From Pseudomonadota bacterium (GTDB taxonomy: Bacteria > Pseudomonadota > Alphaproteobacteria > Rhizobiales > Hyphomicrobiaceae), in assembly GCA_021813195.1 (NCBI GenBank), contig JAKALI010000003.1, positions 1 to 35,089 of the forward strand: DNA of 35,089 nt, in the 5' to 3' direction. Under the pieces are notes generated by a model, which saw only the letters and a list, made by a program, of their open reading frames with translations, was not told where the DNA came from and ran no database searches. Positions 15,108 through 23,948 of the stretch are shown here, piece by piece. Position 1 is the first letter of the stretch. The number at the start of each line of letters is the position of its first letter. Position numbers and translations under genes: made by a program.

Positions 15108-16258
15108 GGCGCCCCCATCGTAAGATCGCCCGAAACCTCAGCAAGCGCCTCACGAATGAGGACCTGCTCGCACTCGGTTGGTCCCGTACCGCGTACAAAC
15201 TCCAAGAACTTGGCCACCGTATCTGCGGGATTATCGAGCCGGTTTGCCCCCGCCGGATTAAGGCCAATGTCAGCACGCGCGGCTTGTGCATATTCGAGCG
15301 CGCACGCATTCGGGAATCGCTCACGCAATCGTTTCATGGGATCGATCAAGCGATGCCGATCGTCGAGAACGACACGAATGAAATCTTGCGACGACGCAAC
15401 GCTGCCGCCTAACAAAGCCTTCAGCGTGCCACGCACTGTGCGCACCGAACGCAGCGGATGGAATGGAAGCTGAGAGACGGTGATGGAACCGTCGGGCTTG
15501 AGATCGATGAGGGACATGGATTTTGCTTGTCCCTCCTCATCGAAGCCAAAGGCAAGCGGGGATCCGGCGTAACGGATATGCGGCGCACCAACCGATTGCG
15601 GGCGATGCAAATGCCCCAAGGCAACGTAATGGGCGCCGTCGAAAACGTTGGCTGGTACGGTCTCGATGCCCCCGACCGTTCGGCTGAGCGGGCGTTCGCT
15701 GTCGCTCGCGGCGGCCCCCTCCACGAAGGCATGAGCGACGACGACCCAGCGCGCGCCTTCTGGCACATGGGCACGCGCGGCTGATAACTGCGCGCGCAAG
15801 ACATCGGCTGGCGCAGAGATGCCGGCATCGCCGAAACACTCCCGTGCCGCGAATTCGTAACAGAACGGCAGCGCGGAAAATGCAACTGGCCCCGCGGAGT
15901 CACGCAGGATTAACGCCTGCTCCTCGGCGCTCACCGCGCCCCGCACGAGCGCCCGAGCCGGGTTGGCGAGCATCGCCATCGCCTCGATGCGCTCTCCCGA
16001 ATCGTGGTTTCCCCCGATCATGACAATCGCCATTCTGGCGTGCTCAGCGGCCTCCTTGAGGAACGCATTGAACTGGCGTACGGCGCTTTCAGGCGGGGCC
16101 GCGCGGTCAAAAATATCGCCGGCGATGATCAGAACGTCGGGCTTGTGTTCGTCAATGGCTGCGAGAATTTGCTCAAGGATCCGAGCGTGATCCTCGATGA
16201 GACTGAGGCCCGCGAATTGCCGGCCCAGATGCAAATCCGCCGTATGGAGAAGCTTCAC
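15104..16258 (-). CDS. sbcD: Exonuclease SbcD, Mre11-like nuclease subunit
   Basis: This is a Mn-dependent metallophosphoesterase nuclease that partners SbcC. The phosphodiesterase motifs appear in order: HTADLHLG at 5-12, GDIFDRAAPP near 50, GGNHDSGERIEA near 85, a VVAHAF motif and ALGHLHRPQ. The GTG at 16258 (VKLLHTADLHLG) matches where the family begins and gives 384 residues. An in-frame ATG at 16336 would add 26 residues without family similarity. The gene is followed directly by sbcC with a 4-base overlap. comM lies upstream on the same strand, with 74 bases between. Confidence 0.94.
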   Translation of the reverse strand: MKLLHTADLHLGRQFAGLSLIEDHARILEQILAAIDEHKPDVLIIAGDIFDRAAPPESAVRQFNAFLKEAAEHARMAIVMIGGNHDSGERIEAMAMLANPARALVRGAVSAEEQALILRDSAGPVAFSALPFCYEFAARECFGDAGISAPADVLRAQLSAARAHVPEGARWVVVAHAFVEGAAASDSERPLSRTVGGIETVPANVFDGAHYVALGHLHRPQSVGAPHIRYAGSPLAFGFDEEGQAKSMSLIDLKPDGSITVSQLPFHPLRSVRTVRGTLKALLGGSVASSQDFIRVVLDDRHRLIDPMKRLRERFPNACALEYAQAARADIGLNPAGANRLDNPADTVAKFLEFVRGTGPTECEQVLIREALAEVSGDLTMGAP

Positions 16259-16332
16259 GAGTGGCTGAACCTTTCTCGTTGTCGCGATGGCGTGAGATCT
16301 AGGCGATTCTCGTTCGACAGGGCAGCCGGCGC

Positions 16333-17862
16333 TCACGCCGCGCGGCGGTCATGCAGGGACTCGCCGCGGTAGGAGAGCGCTTCTGCGATGTGCAGCCGCC
16401 CAATCAAGTCGGAGCCATCGAGGTCAGCCAGAGTGCGCGCGACTTTGAGCACACGATGGAAACCGCGCGCAGAGAGCTTCAAACGCTCGGCTGCCTGCTG
16501 CAACAGTTGCGAGCCTGCCGGGTCTGGCCGGGCGATATCGTCGAGCAGCGCTCCGCCGAGCTCCGCGTTGGTTCTCACCCCCGTGACCCGAAGAGCAGCC
16601 AGCCGTGTCCGCTGGCGTTCGCGGGCCGCCGCAACGCGCGCGCGCACGTGCGCTGAACCTTCCGCAGATGCCGGCAGGACGAGATCGGCTGCCGTCACCG
16701 CTGGCACCTCGATATGCAAATCAATGCGATCAAGCAGCGGCCCGGAAAGACGCGCCTGATAGTCCTCCTGGCAGCGTGGGCCACGACGGCAGCTGAGGCC
16801 CGGCCCGGCGCCGCCGCACTTGCACGGGTTCATAGCCGCAACGAGCTGAATGCGGGCCGGATACTGGATGCGATGGTTCGCACGCGCAACGATAATTTCC
16901 CCCGTCTCCAGAGGCTGGCGGAGAGCATCGAGCACGTTGGGCTGGAATTCCGGCAATTCGTCGAGGAACAGTACACCCAAATGCGCCAGCGATACTTCGC
17001 CGGGCTTCGGCCGCGTCCCACCGCCAACGAGGGCCGCCATGCTGGCAGAATGATGTGGCGTTCGGAACGGGCGTTCCACGCAAAGCTTCCCGCCCATCAG
17101 TTCCCCGGCCAGCGAATGCACCATGGAGACTTCAAGCATCTCCTCCGGCGTGAGTGGTGGAAGGATCGAGGGAAGGCGGGCGGCCAGCATCGACTTGCCC
17201 GAGCCGGGCGGCCCAACCATCAGCAGGTTATGACCGCCAGCGGCGGCAACTTCGAGCGCGCGCTTGGCGCTTTCCTGGCCCCGCACATCCTTGAGATCGA
17301 AAGCGTTGGCGCGCACGCGCTCAAGATTGGGCTTCGGGCGCGGGAGCGTTTGCAGGCCTTTGAAATGATTGACGAGCGAGAGGAGATGGGGGGCAGCGAT
17401 GACGTCGACATTCTCGCCGGCCCATGCGGCTTCGGGTCCACAGGCTTCAGGGCAAATAAGCCCCTTGCCCATGGCGTTAGCGCCAATAGCCGCGGGCAAC
17501 GCCCCAGGCACGGCCCGGATTGAACCATCGAGCGCCAATTCCCCGATCGCTGCATAGTCGGCGATGGCCTCCGGCGAAATCGCCCCCATAGCGACCATCA
17601 AGGCGAGCACGATCGGCAAATCGTAGTGGCTCCCTTCCTTGGGCAGATCGGCCGGCGCGAGGTTCACGGTCAGATGTTTGTAGGGCAGTCCGAGCCCGAC
17701 GGCATGAAGGGCGTTGCGTACCCGTTCACGGCTCTCGGCCACGGCCTTGTCCGCGAGCCCCACGATCGCGAAAGTGGGGCTTCCTGGCGTGATGCGAACC
17801 TGCACCTCAACCGCGCGCGCCTCGACGCCGACGAACGCGACGGTTGCAATCCGGCTATACAT
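16333..17862 (-). CDS. comM: YifB family Mg-chelatase-like AAA+ ATPase
   Basis: This is a 509-residue AAA+ protein. The N-terminal ChlI-like domain begins MYSRIATVAFVGVEA and includes GLADKAVAESRERV and LPKEGSHYDLPI. Walker A GPPGSGKSMLA is near 218-228 and Walker B LFLDELPEF follows. A small Cys cluster (CKCGGAGPGLSC, then RCQEDY) and the C-terminal Mg-chelatase domain (RGFHRVLKVARTLADLDG) complete it. ComM acts as a hexameric branch-migration helicase during natural transformation in other bacteria. The start at 17862 is behind GGGGGGT. There is no other competence gene in the window. Confidence 0.92.
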   Translation of the reverse strand: MYSRIATVAFVGVEARAVEVQVRITPGSPTFAIVGLADKAVAESRERVRNALHAVGLGLPYKHLTVNLAPADLPKEGSHYDLPIVLALMVAMGAISPEAIADYAAIGELALDGSIRAVPGALPAAIGANAMGKGLICPEACGPEAAWAGENVDVIAAPHLLSLVNHFKGLQTLPRPKPNLERVRANAFDLKDVRGQESAKRALEVAAAGGHNLLMVGPPGSGKSMLAARLPSILPPLTPEEMLEVSMVHSLAGELMGGKLCVERPFRTPHHSASMAALVGGGTRPKPGEVSLAHLGVLFLDELPEFQPNVLDALRQPLETGEIIVARANHRIQYPARIQLVAAMNPCKCGGAGPGLSCRRGPRCQEDYQARLSGPLLDRIDLHIEVPAVTAADLVLPASAEGSAHVRARVAAARERQRTRLAALRVTGVRTNAELGGALLDDIARPDPAGSQLLQQAAERLKLSARGFHRVLKVARTLADLDGSDLIGRLHIAEALSYRGESLHDRRAA

Positions 17863-18019
17863 GTCACCCCCCGGCCAGTGCTGACGTTCTTAATCAAACA
17901 TCAAACGGCCGAGGACATTGCGATCCGTCGGTGAGACAGCGCGGATTGGGAAACTTAATTTGATCAGGCCGAAAGCCCGCGATGCCACGAGACTGCACAC
18001 GGTCATCCACGCCGCGAAA

Positions 18020-18682
18020 TCAGCCTTTTGGCCGAACGAGCTTGGCATAATTGGTATAACCGCGATGGAGCCTGTAGAACGACGGCTCCAGACCGTGGTT
18101 GGCAGCAACCTTGCGCACTTCTTGTTCTAGATCAGCCCGCGGCGTGACCGTGTAATGATCAAGGAATGCGAACAGAGCCTTCTTGAAAGCGAGCGGTAGG
18201 TCTTCGCACTGCCCGAAATCGACGATGTGAATTTGCCCGCCGGGAGCGACGTGACCGGCGGCGATGGTCAGTGCATCGCGCCAACCCGGGATCATCGACA
18301 GCGCGTATGAGAAGAAGACACGGTCGAACGTCGGGATGCCGAATTTCTCCGCTGCAGAGAGTCTTGTGGCATCGGCCTGCGCCAGCGTGATGCGCTGTTC
18401 GAACCCACGCCGCCGGATCGAGGCCCGCGCTGTATCCAGCATGGCGTTGGACACGTCGACCCCGAATATGCGGGCGGCCGGATAGCGCTCCGCACAACGG
18501 ATCAAATTCCAGGCCGTCCCGCAGCCGATTTCGAGGATCGTCTCGCCGGCCGCCGGCTTCAGTTCGGCGATTAGATGTCGGCGCCCAATCAGATAGTGTG
18601 TGCGTGTGGCATCGTAGATATGACGTTGAAAGCGGTAGTGCCGGTCCATCCGCTCGGCATCATTGGTGGCGGTTTGCATCAT
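18020..18682 (-). CDS. btaB: Diacylglyceryl-homoserine N-methyltransferase BtaB
   Basis: This is a class I SAM-dependent methyltransferase of 220 residues. The SAM motif LEIGCGTAWNLI lies at 50-61 and the acidic end of beta-2 in GVDVSNAML. The N-terminus RMDRHYRFQRHIYDATR is typical of BtaB. BtaB adds three methyl groups to diacylglyceryl-homoserine to give the betaine lipid DGTS. The ATG overlaps the btaA stop by four bases, so the two are made together. As the last gene of plcP-agt-btaA-btaB its role in lipid remodelling is well supported. By itself the sequence would only say small-molecule methyltransferase; the pairing with btaA decides the call. Confidence 0.9.
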   Translation of the reverse strand: MMQTATNDAERMDRHYRFQRHIYDATRTHYLIGRRHLIAELKPAAGETILEIGCGTAWNLIRCAERYPAARIFGVDVSNAMLDTARASIRRRGFEQRITLAQADATRLSAAEKFGIPTFDRVFFSYALSMIPGWRDALTIAAGHVAPGGQIHIVDFGQCEDLPLAFKKALFAFLDHYTVTPRADLEQEVRKVAANHGLEPSFYRLHRGYTNYAKLVRPKG

Positions 18683-19941
18683 GACGCGTCTCCTTGGAGA
18701 ACATACAAATGAAAAGCTCCGTAGATGGCAGAGCGATCTTTGGCCGAGAGTTCAGCCGAGCGCGCAGCCTCGTAATGCCAGCGCGAAAGTATGTTGTCGG
18801 GCACGCGCCCCGGTAGAATCGTTTCCTCGCCAGCTGTGCGGAAAATGACGCGCGCTCCGCGACGCGCCGTGCGCGTGATCTGCGCCCATAGCGCGCTCAG
18901 ATCCTCGTCTGTCATCCAATCCTGCGCATCAAGCAGCACGTAGCGGTCGAGGGAGGCAGGCGCCAATGTCTCGAGATGCGTGGTGAAAGAAACATTGCGG
19001 ATCGTGATGCGGCCAGCACGGTTGCGGACGGCCTCGAAATTCTGCCGTTCAAGATAAGGCGGGAGAGGTCCCATACCGTCCTCGCGATATCCGCGATGAA
19101 ACGCCTGCCAAGCGAAATAATTCTCATTGAGATCGAATCCGCACGCCAGTCTGCGCAAGCGCTCCTCAACGACCTCATGCATTGGTCGGCCACCGGCAAG
19201 TGCATCATATTGTGCGGGCGGGATGCCGAGGCCGAATAGGGACGATCGCTGGTTCAGGATCAGACGCACGAACGGCTTTTTGAAGAGGGGTGCCAGATCG
19301 CGTTCGTAGATTTCGCGCTGCTCGGTGAGCGAGCGCGCCTCCATCATGCGGCGCGGATTCTTACCGAACAAACGCGCGGCGAGATGGCCGGCGCTGATGA
19401 AATTTCCAAGCAACCCGTAGCGATAGAACCCCCGCGCGAACAGATCGATGCGCCGACGCCCCTTCAGATCGCGCCCGCTCCAGTAACTCTCCGTCTCCGC
19501 ATCGAGATGGGGGCGAATATAGGTTTCGTACGCGGCAACGTTGCGGCGTGAATTTGCAAGTCCAAAAAAGCGGAAGAATGTTTCATGGTCCGGCAGGTGA
19601 CGGGCGGCGGCGTTCTTCAATCGGTTCAACGCGACGTGAGAGGCATTGAGATCGACGAGCGTGATTTCGGCCGGATTGGCGATCAGATAAGACAGCGCGT
19701 TACACCCGCCCGAGGCGATCGCTATGATGCGATGGTGCGGTTCGATTTCCATGGCCTCCATGTCAACCACCGGATCTTCCCAGATCTGAGGATAGACGAG
19801 GCTGGAAAACGCGAATGTGAAGGCGCGTTCTGTCAGACCGGCCTTGGAGAACAGGCGATTGCGATGCACGGCCGCACCGACGAGCGTGCTGCTGCGGCGC
19901 CGGGAAATCTCCACGGTCTCGGCCGTGTCAACATTATCCAT
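18679..19941 (-). CDS. btaA: S-adenosylmethionine:diacylglycerol 3-amino-3-carboxypropyltransferase BtaA (DUF3419)
   Basis: BtaA transfers the aminocarboxypropyl group of SAM to diacylglycerol, the first committed step to betaine lipid. The ATG at 19941 gives 420 residues and overlaps the agt stop by eight bases (ATGGATAA). A longer frame to 20049 lies entirely within agt and is Pro-rich, so it is rejected. Family features seen are VYPQIWEDPVVDMEAM near 49-64, AIASGGCNALSYL near 74-86 as the SAM site and VDLNASHVALNRLK. The C-terminal half holds a second SAM-fold segment (RYVLLDAQDWM, then ARVIFRTAGEE), as expected for DUF3419. Product and neighbours agree. Confidence 0.92.
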   Translation of the reverse strand: MDNVDTAETVEISRRRSSTLVGAAVHRNRLFSKAGLTERAFTFAFSSLVYPQIWEDPVVDMEAMEIEPHHRIIAIASGGCNALSYLIANPAEITLVDLNASHVALNRLKNAAARHLPDHETFFRFFGLANSRRNVAAYETYIRPHLDAETESYWSGRDLKGRRRIDLFARGFYRYGLLGNFISAGHLAARLFGKNPRRMMEARSLTEQREIYERDLAPLFKKPFVRLILNQRSSLFGLGIPPAQYDALAGGRPMHEVVEERLRRLACGFDLNENYFAWQAFHRGYREDGMGPLPPYLERQNFEAVRNRAGRITIRNVSFTTHLETLAPASLDRYVLLDAQDWMTDEDLSALWAQITRTARRGARVIFRTAGEETILPGRVPDNILSRWHYEAARSAELSAKDRSAIYGAFHLYVLQGDAS

Positions 19942-21040
19942 TGATCGGAAACTCCGGTTTTTGGGCCCGAATCCGAGGGCGCTCGGAGAGGGGCCGAGAT
20001 TTGTCGGCGGCGTGGGATGCCGCGGGGGCGACTGCGTCATGCCCTGCACGGGCTGTGCGGATATTATCGAGGAAGGCGAGCGCCGAATTCTGCCAAGAAT
20101 AGCGCAGAGCGTGCGCGCGCGCAGCGTTGCGATCGAGGGTGAGAGCTGTGGTCGCAGCTGCCGCCAAATCTTCGCTCAGAACGCCGCTGACGCCGGGTTC
20201 AATGATATCGACTGGTCCGGTCACCGGATAGGCCGCAACGGGCAGGCCGGACGCCATGGCTTCAAGAATGACGAGTCCGAAGGTATCGGTGCGACTGGGA
20301 AAGACGAACACGTCCGCCGACGCGTAGTGACGCGCCAGTTCCTCGCCGGTTTTCGGGCCTGTGAACAATACCGCGGGAAAGCGGGCCTCGAGCGCTTCGC
20401 GATGCGGTCCGGCGCCAACAACAACTTTGCGTCCTGGCAAATCGGCAGCGAGAAAAGCCTCGATGTTCTTCTCGCGCGAGACGCGTCCAACATACAGGAA
20501 GACAGGGCCTGGGCCAAAAAGCCGATCGGACCGCGGCCGGAAAACACCCGTGTCCACCCCGCGCGTCCAGGGCTTCAAGCGCTCAAAGCCCTGCCGGGCG
20601 AGTTCGCGGCTCAAAGACGGCGTCGCCACCATCACGCCGGCACTGCGAGCATGAAAACGTCGCACGACACTGTAGGTCCACGATGGTGGAATGGACATCA
20701 GCGCTGAGAGATATTCGGGAAAGCGTGTATGAAAACTCGTTGTGAACGGCTTGCCACGCGCAATGCAGGCAGCCCGCACAGCCCAGCCGATCGGACCTTC
20801 CGTCGCGATATGCACATAGTCGGGCGCAAAGTTGTCGAGGACGCTGCGGACTTTGGAACGTCGCGGCATTGCCAATTTGATCTCGCGGTACCCGGGACAC
20901 GAGATCGTCCTGAAATCGTTCGGTGTCAGAAAGCCGACCGCCACGCCGAGCGCCGACAGCTCCCGTTCCAGTCGCATGTACGTGGAAACGACGCCATTGA
21001 TCTGCGGGTGCCAGGCATCCGTGGCGATGAGGATCCTCAT
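19934..21040 (-). CDS. agt: Diacylglycerol glycosyltransferase of the Agt type (GT4)
   Basis: This is a 368-residue GT-B fold glycosyltransferase. The N-terminal half starts MRILIATDAWHPQINGVV and holds HIATEGPIGWAVRAA and TTSFHTRFPEY. The C-terminal nucleotide-sugar domain carries FLYVGRVSREKNIEAF and the GT4 motif DTFGLVILEAMASGLPVA. The start at 21040 leaves 13 bases after plcP; the in-frame 21100 start would overlap plcP and is not needed. Agt enzymes next to plcP in marine and soil alphaproteobacteria make mono-glycosyl (glucosyl or glucuronosyl) diacylglycerol under phosphate limitation. The sugar donor cannot be told from the sequence, and the product may be a GT of a related envelope lipid. 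Confidence 0.85.
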   Translation of the reverse strand: MRILIATDAWHPQINGVVSTYMRLERELSALGVAVGFLTPNDFRTISCPGYREIKLAMPRRSKVRSVLDNFAPDYVHIATEGPIGWAVRAACIARGKPFTTSFHTRFPEYLSALMSIPPSWTYSVVRRFHARSAGVMVATPSLSRELARQGFERLKPWTRGVDTGVFRPRSDRLFGPGPVFLYVGRVSREKNIEAFLAADLPGRKVVVGAGPHREALEARFPAVLFTGPKTGEELARHYASADVFVFPSRTDTFGLVILEAMASGLPVAAYPVTGPVDIIEPGVSGVLSEDLAAAATTALTLDRNAARAHALRYSWQNSALAFLDNIRTARAGHDAVAPAASHAADKSRPLSERPRIRAQKPEFPING

Positions 21041-21053
21041 GCGCAAAAGAACC

Positions 21054-21860
21054 TCAAGCTGCTGCGGGCAACCGCCGCGCATCCGGCAGGGAAACCACAC
21101 CGCGTTGGTGCTCCGACCAGCGCAGGATGCTCAGTTCTCCCTCGTGCGTCTCAACGATCGCCGTCGTGCTCTCCACCCAGTCTCCACAATTGAGGTAATG
21201 GACGCCTTCGATCATGCGATCTGATGCGTGATGAATATGGCCGCAGATTACACCGTCTACACCGTGCCGGCGGGCCACCTCGGAGAGGGCGTGCTCGAAC
21301 TCGCCGATGAAGTTCACAGCCGTCTTCACGCGCAGCTTCAAGTACCGCGACAGTGACCAATAGCCGAGCCCGAGCCGTCGGCGGGCCCAGTTGAGTGGCT
21401 GGTTCGTCCACAGCGCGAGCTCATAGGAACGGTCGCCAAGAAGAGCGAGCCACTTGGCATAGCGCACAACCACGTCAAACTCATCGCCGTGCATGACGAT
21501 GTATCTCTTGCCGGCCGCTGTCGTGTGCAGGATGTCGCGGTGGATCTCGATGCCGCCAAAGGTCTGCCCGCAATATTCGCGCAGCGCTTCATCGTGATTA
21601 CCTGGCACGAGGACAACTCGGGCCCCTTTGCGCGCTTTGCGCAGGAGCTTTTGGAGAACGTCGTTGTGTGTTTGCGGCCAGTGGGGACCGCGACGGACTT
21701 TCCAGAAGTCCACGATGTCACCGACAAGGTAGTACGTATCGGCGTCGACATCCCGCAGGAAATCTAGCACCGCCTGCGCCTGACACGCCCGCGTCCCCAG
21801 ATGAATGTCCGAAATAAAGACCGTCCGGTAGTGCCGCGTCGCCTGGGCATCATTCGCCAT
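21054..21860 (-). CDS. plcP: Phospholipase C PlcP, phosphate-starvation metallophosphoesterase
   Basis: This is a 268-residue calcineurin-type phosphoesterase. Metal ligands are visible: Asp18/His20 (SDIHLG), Asp48 (GDIVDFW), Asn88/His89 (GNHDE), His124 (MHGDEFDVV) and the CGHIHHA motif near 210. General annotation pipelines call this family UDP-2,3-diacylglucosamine diphosphatase. However, the sequence pattern (LGTRACQA, WPQTHNDVLQKLLRKARKG) and the neighbours match PlcP, characterised in Sinorhizobium as the enzyme that cuts phospholipids to diacylglycerol when phosphate is scarce. That diacylglycerol is the substrate of the next two gene products, Agt and BtaA. The start at 21860 follows AGGGGGT. 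No signal peptide is seen, so it acts from the cytoplasmic side. Confidence 0.88.
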   Translation of the reverse strand: MANDAQATRHYRTVFISDIHLGTRACQAQAVLDFLRDVDADTYYLVGDIVDFWKVRRGPHWPQTHNDVLQKLLRKARKGARVVLVPGNHDEALREYCGQTFGGIEIHRDILHTTAAGKRYIVMHGDEFDVVVRYAKWLALLGDRSYELALWTNQPLNWARRRLGLGYWSLSRYLKLRVKTAVNFIGEFEHALSEVARRHGVDGVICGHIHHASDRMIEGVHYLNCGDWVESTTAIVETHEGELSILRWSEHQRGVVSLPDARRLPAAA

Positions 21861-21930
21861 CGTTCACCCCCTGGCCGATTCGCTATCCCTCGGGTTTGGC
21901 GCGAATAAGCCGAACCTCTATATCAGGAGT

Positions 21931-21960
21931 GTGACATCCTGGGGACGGAACTGCGGACAG
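21931..21960 (-). promoter_or_regulatory. Candidate Pho box upstream of plcP
   Basis: Read on the plus strand, GTGACAT (21931), GGGACGG (21942) and CGGACAG (21954) are direct imperfect copies of the reverse-complemented Pho half-site ATGACAG, 11 and 12 bases apart. They lie about 70-100 bases upstream of the plcP start. PhoB sites are tandem half-sites with an 11-base period. Each copy matches only 4-5 of 7 positions, so this is suggestive only. Confidence 0.35.
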
Positions 21961-22114
21961 AAGGACACGGGACAATTCGCTTTACGCGCCGTGCTCGATT
22001 TGCGTGCAGTTAATTACGCTACGGCACTACGGGTTGAAACAACATGCCCCTGTTATCGAGCAAATTGCGCCCGGCCGAATACGAGGAAAGCGCCTCCAAA
22101 CTCGAACGCGGATG

Positions 22115-23764
22115 TCAGATCACGAAGAAATCCGCGTTTGTGATGGTCGGTTTGTTGGAGAGGATGGCGAACGGGATTGCCGCGCCTGCGCCATTGCCGT
22201 CAGCATCGTAGGACAATGCCCCGGTCGCTGGGTTGTAGATGACATAATCGTTGGAATCGAGCGCCTTCACGCCAACGCGGAAAAATGCGGCGTTGAGCGT
22301 GCCCGTTGCCGTCAGCTTGGTAAAGATGGCGTTCTCCAGATGGATGACATCATTGTTGCCGGCCGCACTGGGTGAGAAGTCCGTGATCGTGTCGCGATTG
22401 GTGGATGCGTTGAGCGCCGTGTTAAAGACGAAGATGTCGTCACCGAGCCCGCCGGTCAGTGTGTCGTTGCCTATGCCGCCCAGCAGGATGTCGTCGCCGG
22501 CGCCTCCACTCAGGATATCGTTGCCGCCCGCGCCGGTGAGGCGGTTGTTGCTGCTGTTACCGACAATGGTATTGGCAAGCGCGTTGCCCGTGCCGTTGAT
22601 GTGAGCTGAGCTCGTGAGCGTGAGGTTCTCGACATCGGCGCCGAGCGTATAGGTGATGGAAGCGATGACGGTATCAATTCCGGCGTTGGCGGCCTCAACA
22701 ACGATATCTCCCGCCGTATCGACATAGTATGTATCGTTGCCCATCCCGCCGCGCATCGTGTCCGAACCCACGCCGCCATCGAGGACATTGTTGCCGGAAT
22801 TGCCCACCAACACATTGTTCGCCGCGTTGCCCGTTGCGTGGATACCGGCGGTTCCCAGTAAGTGCAGTTCGACGGCACCATCGCCCAACGTGGCGCTCGC
22901 GGAGGTAAAGATCTTGGTTTCGTCGACGAGATCGACTTTGGCGTTCTGCGCGCCAACCGCGATCACGACAGAGACGGGAGTGGTCAACCCAGCGCCTGAA
23001 AACGTCACGAGTGCCGACGCATTCGAGACCCCGATCGCGAAGCCGCCCGCCATCCACGTCGCAGCCGATCCCAGCCACGTCGCTCCCGAAGTCACGGTGA
23101 CGAGGATGCCGCCGCGACCCTCCCCGACATCGTAGAACCGGTCGCTATCGAGATCGTTGTAGGCGACGCCGGTGATAAACACGTTCGAGCCGGACTTCGC
23201 GAAATTCTGCGTCGCCATCACCGCGTTGTAAGTCGTCCCGCCCGATCGGAAGCCGCCCGTGAGAACACCCGTGCCGATCTCGCGAAAATCATCTTTTAGA
23301 ATGTTGACCCGATGCCCGGGGCTCAAGAAGAGATTCTTGTGGATGTCGGTGGTGTAGGCGGTGACGTTGGGCGTGCCGGTCGTTCCCTGCCAGGCGATGT
23401 TTTCGCCCCACGTCCAGCTGCCGTTGAATTGGTAGCCCGCCGCGCCCATGCGCTGGCCGGGGTTGGAACCGCCAGCCCCGGCATGAGAAAAGACATCCGC
23501 ATCCAGCATCCACTGGCTGTGACCACGAGCGGCATCGATGAGGAGCGGATTGGGCGCCAGAACTTGCTTGGGGCTGCTGGAGATTGTTCCAGCAGTCAGC
23601 CCGGCGTTAAGCGCAATTCCGAAGCGCGCAGCCTCCCCTGCCGGATCAAGGCGAGCGCGATTGACGAGCTCGATCAGCAGCTGCTCGTAGGCATTGGGCT
23701 CGGCCACCGGTGCGCTCCTGTCCTCGATCAATCGCCATCCCGCGTGCCGATTACGACGCGGCAT
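22115..23764 (-). CDS. CAP/SCP domain protein with RTX calcium-binding repeats
   Basis: This is a 549-residue modular protein from ATG 23764 (an upstream TTG at 23782 adds six residues; neither has a clear ribosome-binding site). Residues 20-180 are a CAP (SCP/PR-1) domain: HSQWMLDADVFSH, WGENIAWQG and LSPGHRVNILKDDF. A beta-rich segment follows (TGVAYNDLDSDRFYDVGEGRG). RTX-type nonapeptides such as GNSGNNVLDGG and GAGDDILLGGIGND follow in two blocks near 320-445. The C-terminus (DTITDFSP..NDVIHLE, ending DFFVI) resembles serralysin-type secretion tails. No N-terminal signal peptide fits type I secretion, but no ABC exporter is nearby. Bacterial CAP proteins have no agreed single activity. 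Confidence 0.85.
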   Translation of the reverse strand: MPRRNRHAGWRLIEDRSAPVAEPNAYEQLLIELVNRARLDPAGEAARFGIALNAGLTAGTISSSPKQVLAPNPLLIDAARGHSQWMLDADVFSHAGAGGSNPGQRMGAAGYQFNGSWTWGENIAWQGTTGTPNVTAYTTDIHKNLFLSPGHRVNILKDDFREIGTGVLTGGFRSGGTTYNAVMATQNFAKSGSNVFITGVAYNDLDSDRFYDVGEGRGGILVTVTSGATWLGSAATWMAGGFAIGVSNASALVTFSGAGLTTPVSVVIAVGAQNAKVDLVDETKIFTSASATLGDGAVELHLLGTAGIHATGNAANNVLVGNSGNNVLDGGVGSDTMRGGMGNDTYYVDTAGDIVVEAANAGIDTVIASITYTLGADVENLTLTSSAHINGTGNALANTIVGNSSNNRLTGAGGNDILSGGAGDDILLGGIGNDTLTGGLGDDIFVFNTALNASTNRDTITDFSPSAAGNNDVIHLENAIFTKLTATGTLNAAFFRVGVKALDSNDYVIYNPATGALSYDADGNGAGAAIPFAILSNKPTITNADFFVI

Positions 23765-23948
23765 TTGAGAGGTAGTGCGCAAATCTTGATAATTGGTCGA
23801 AACAACTGGTTAACCGCGGCATCTGAACCGTGCAGACGGCCCGCTCGGTCCGGCTATTCCTCAAGTTGGCCGTTCGCCGCTGCAAATAGGTCGATAGCAC
23901 GAATTCAAAGATCTTTTCTTCAACGACATCTGATGTATACGGGGTACG

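Noticed and set aside
16259..16336. N-terminal extension of SbcD from ATG 16336
   Set aside because: It overlaps the comM stop and lacks family similarity; the GTG at 16258 begins exactly at the conserved SbcD start.
19942..20049. Upstream start for BtaA
   Set aside because: The extra 36 residues are Pro-rich and lie inside agt; ATG 19941 gives the family start and an ordinary coupled overlap.
21054..21860. LpxH (UDP-2,3-diacylglucosamine diphosphatase) call
   Set aside because: The fold is the same, but the sequence pattern and the agt-btaAB context fit PlcP. lpxH/lpxI genes would be expected in a lipid A neighbourhood.
22440..22800. DNA tandem repeat array or CRISPR
   Set aside because: The repetition is at protein level (RTX nonapeptides) and degenerate in DNA, with no regular spacers.
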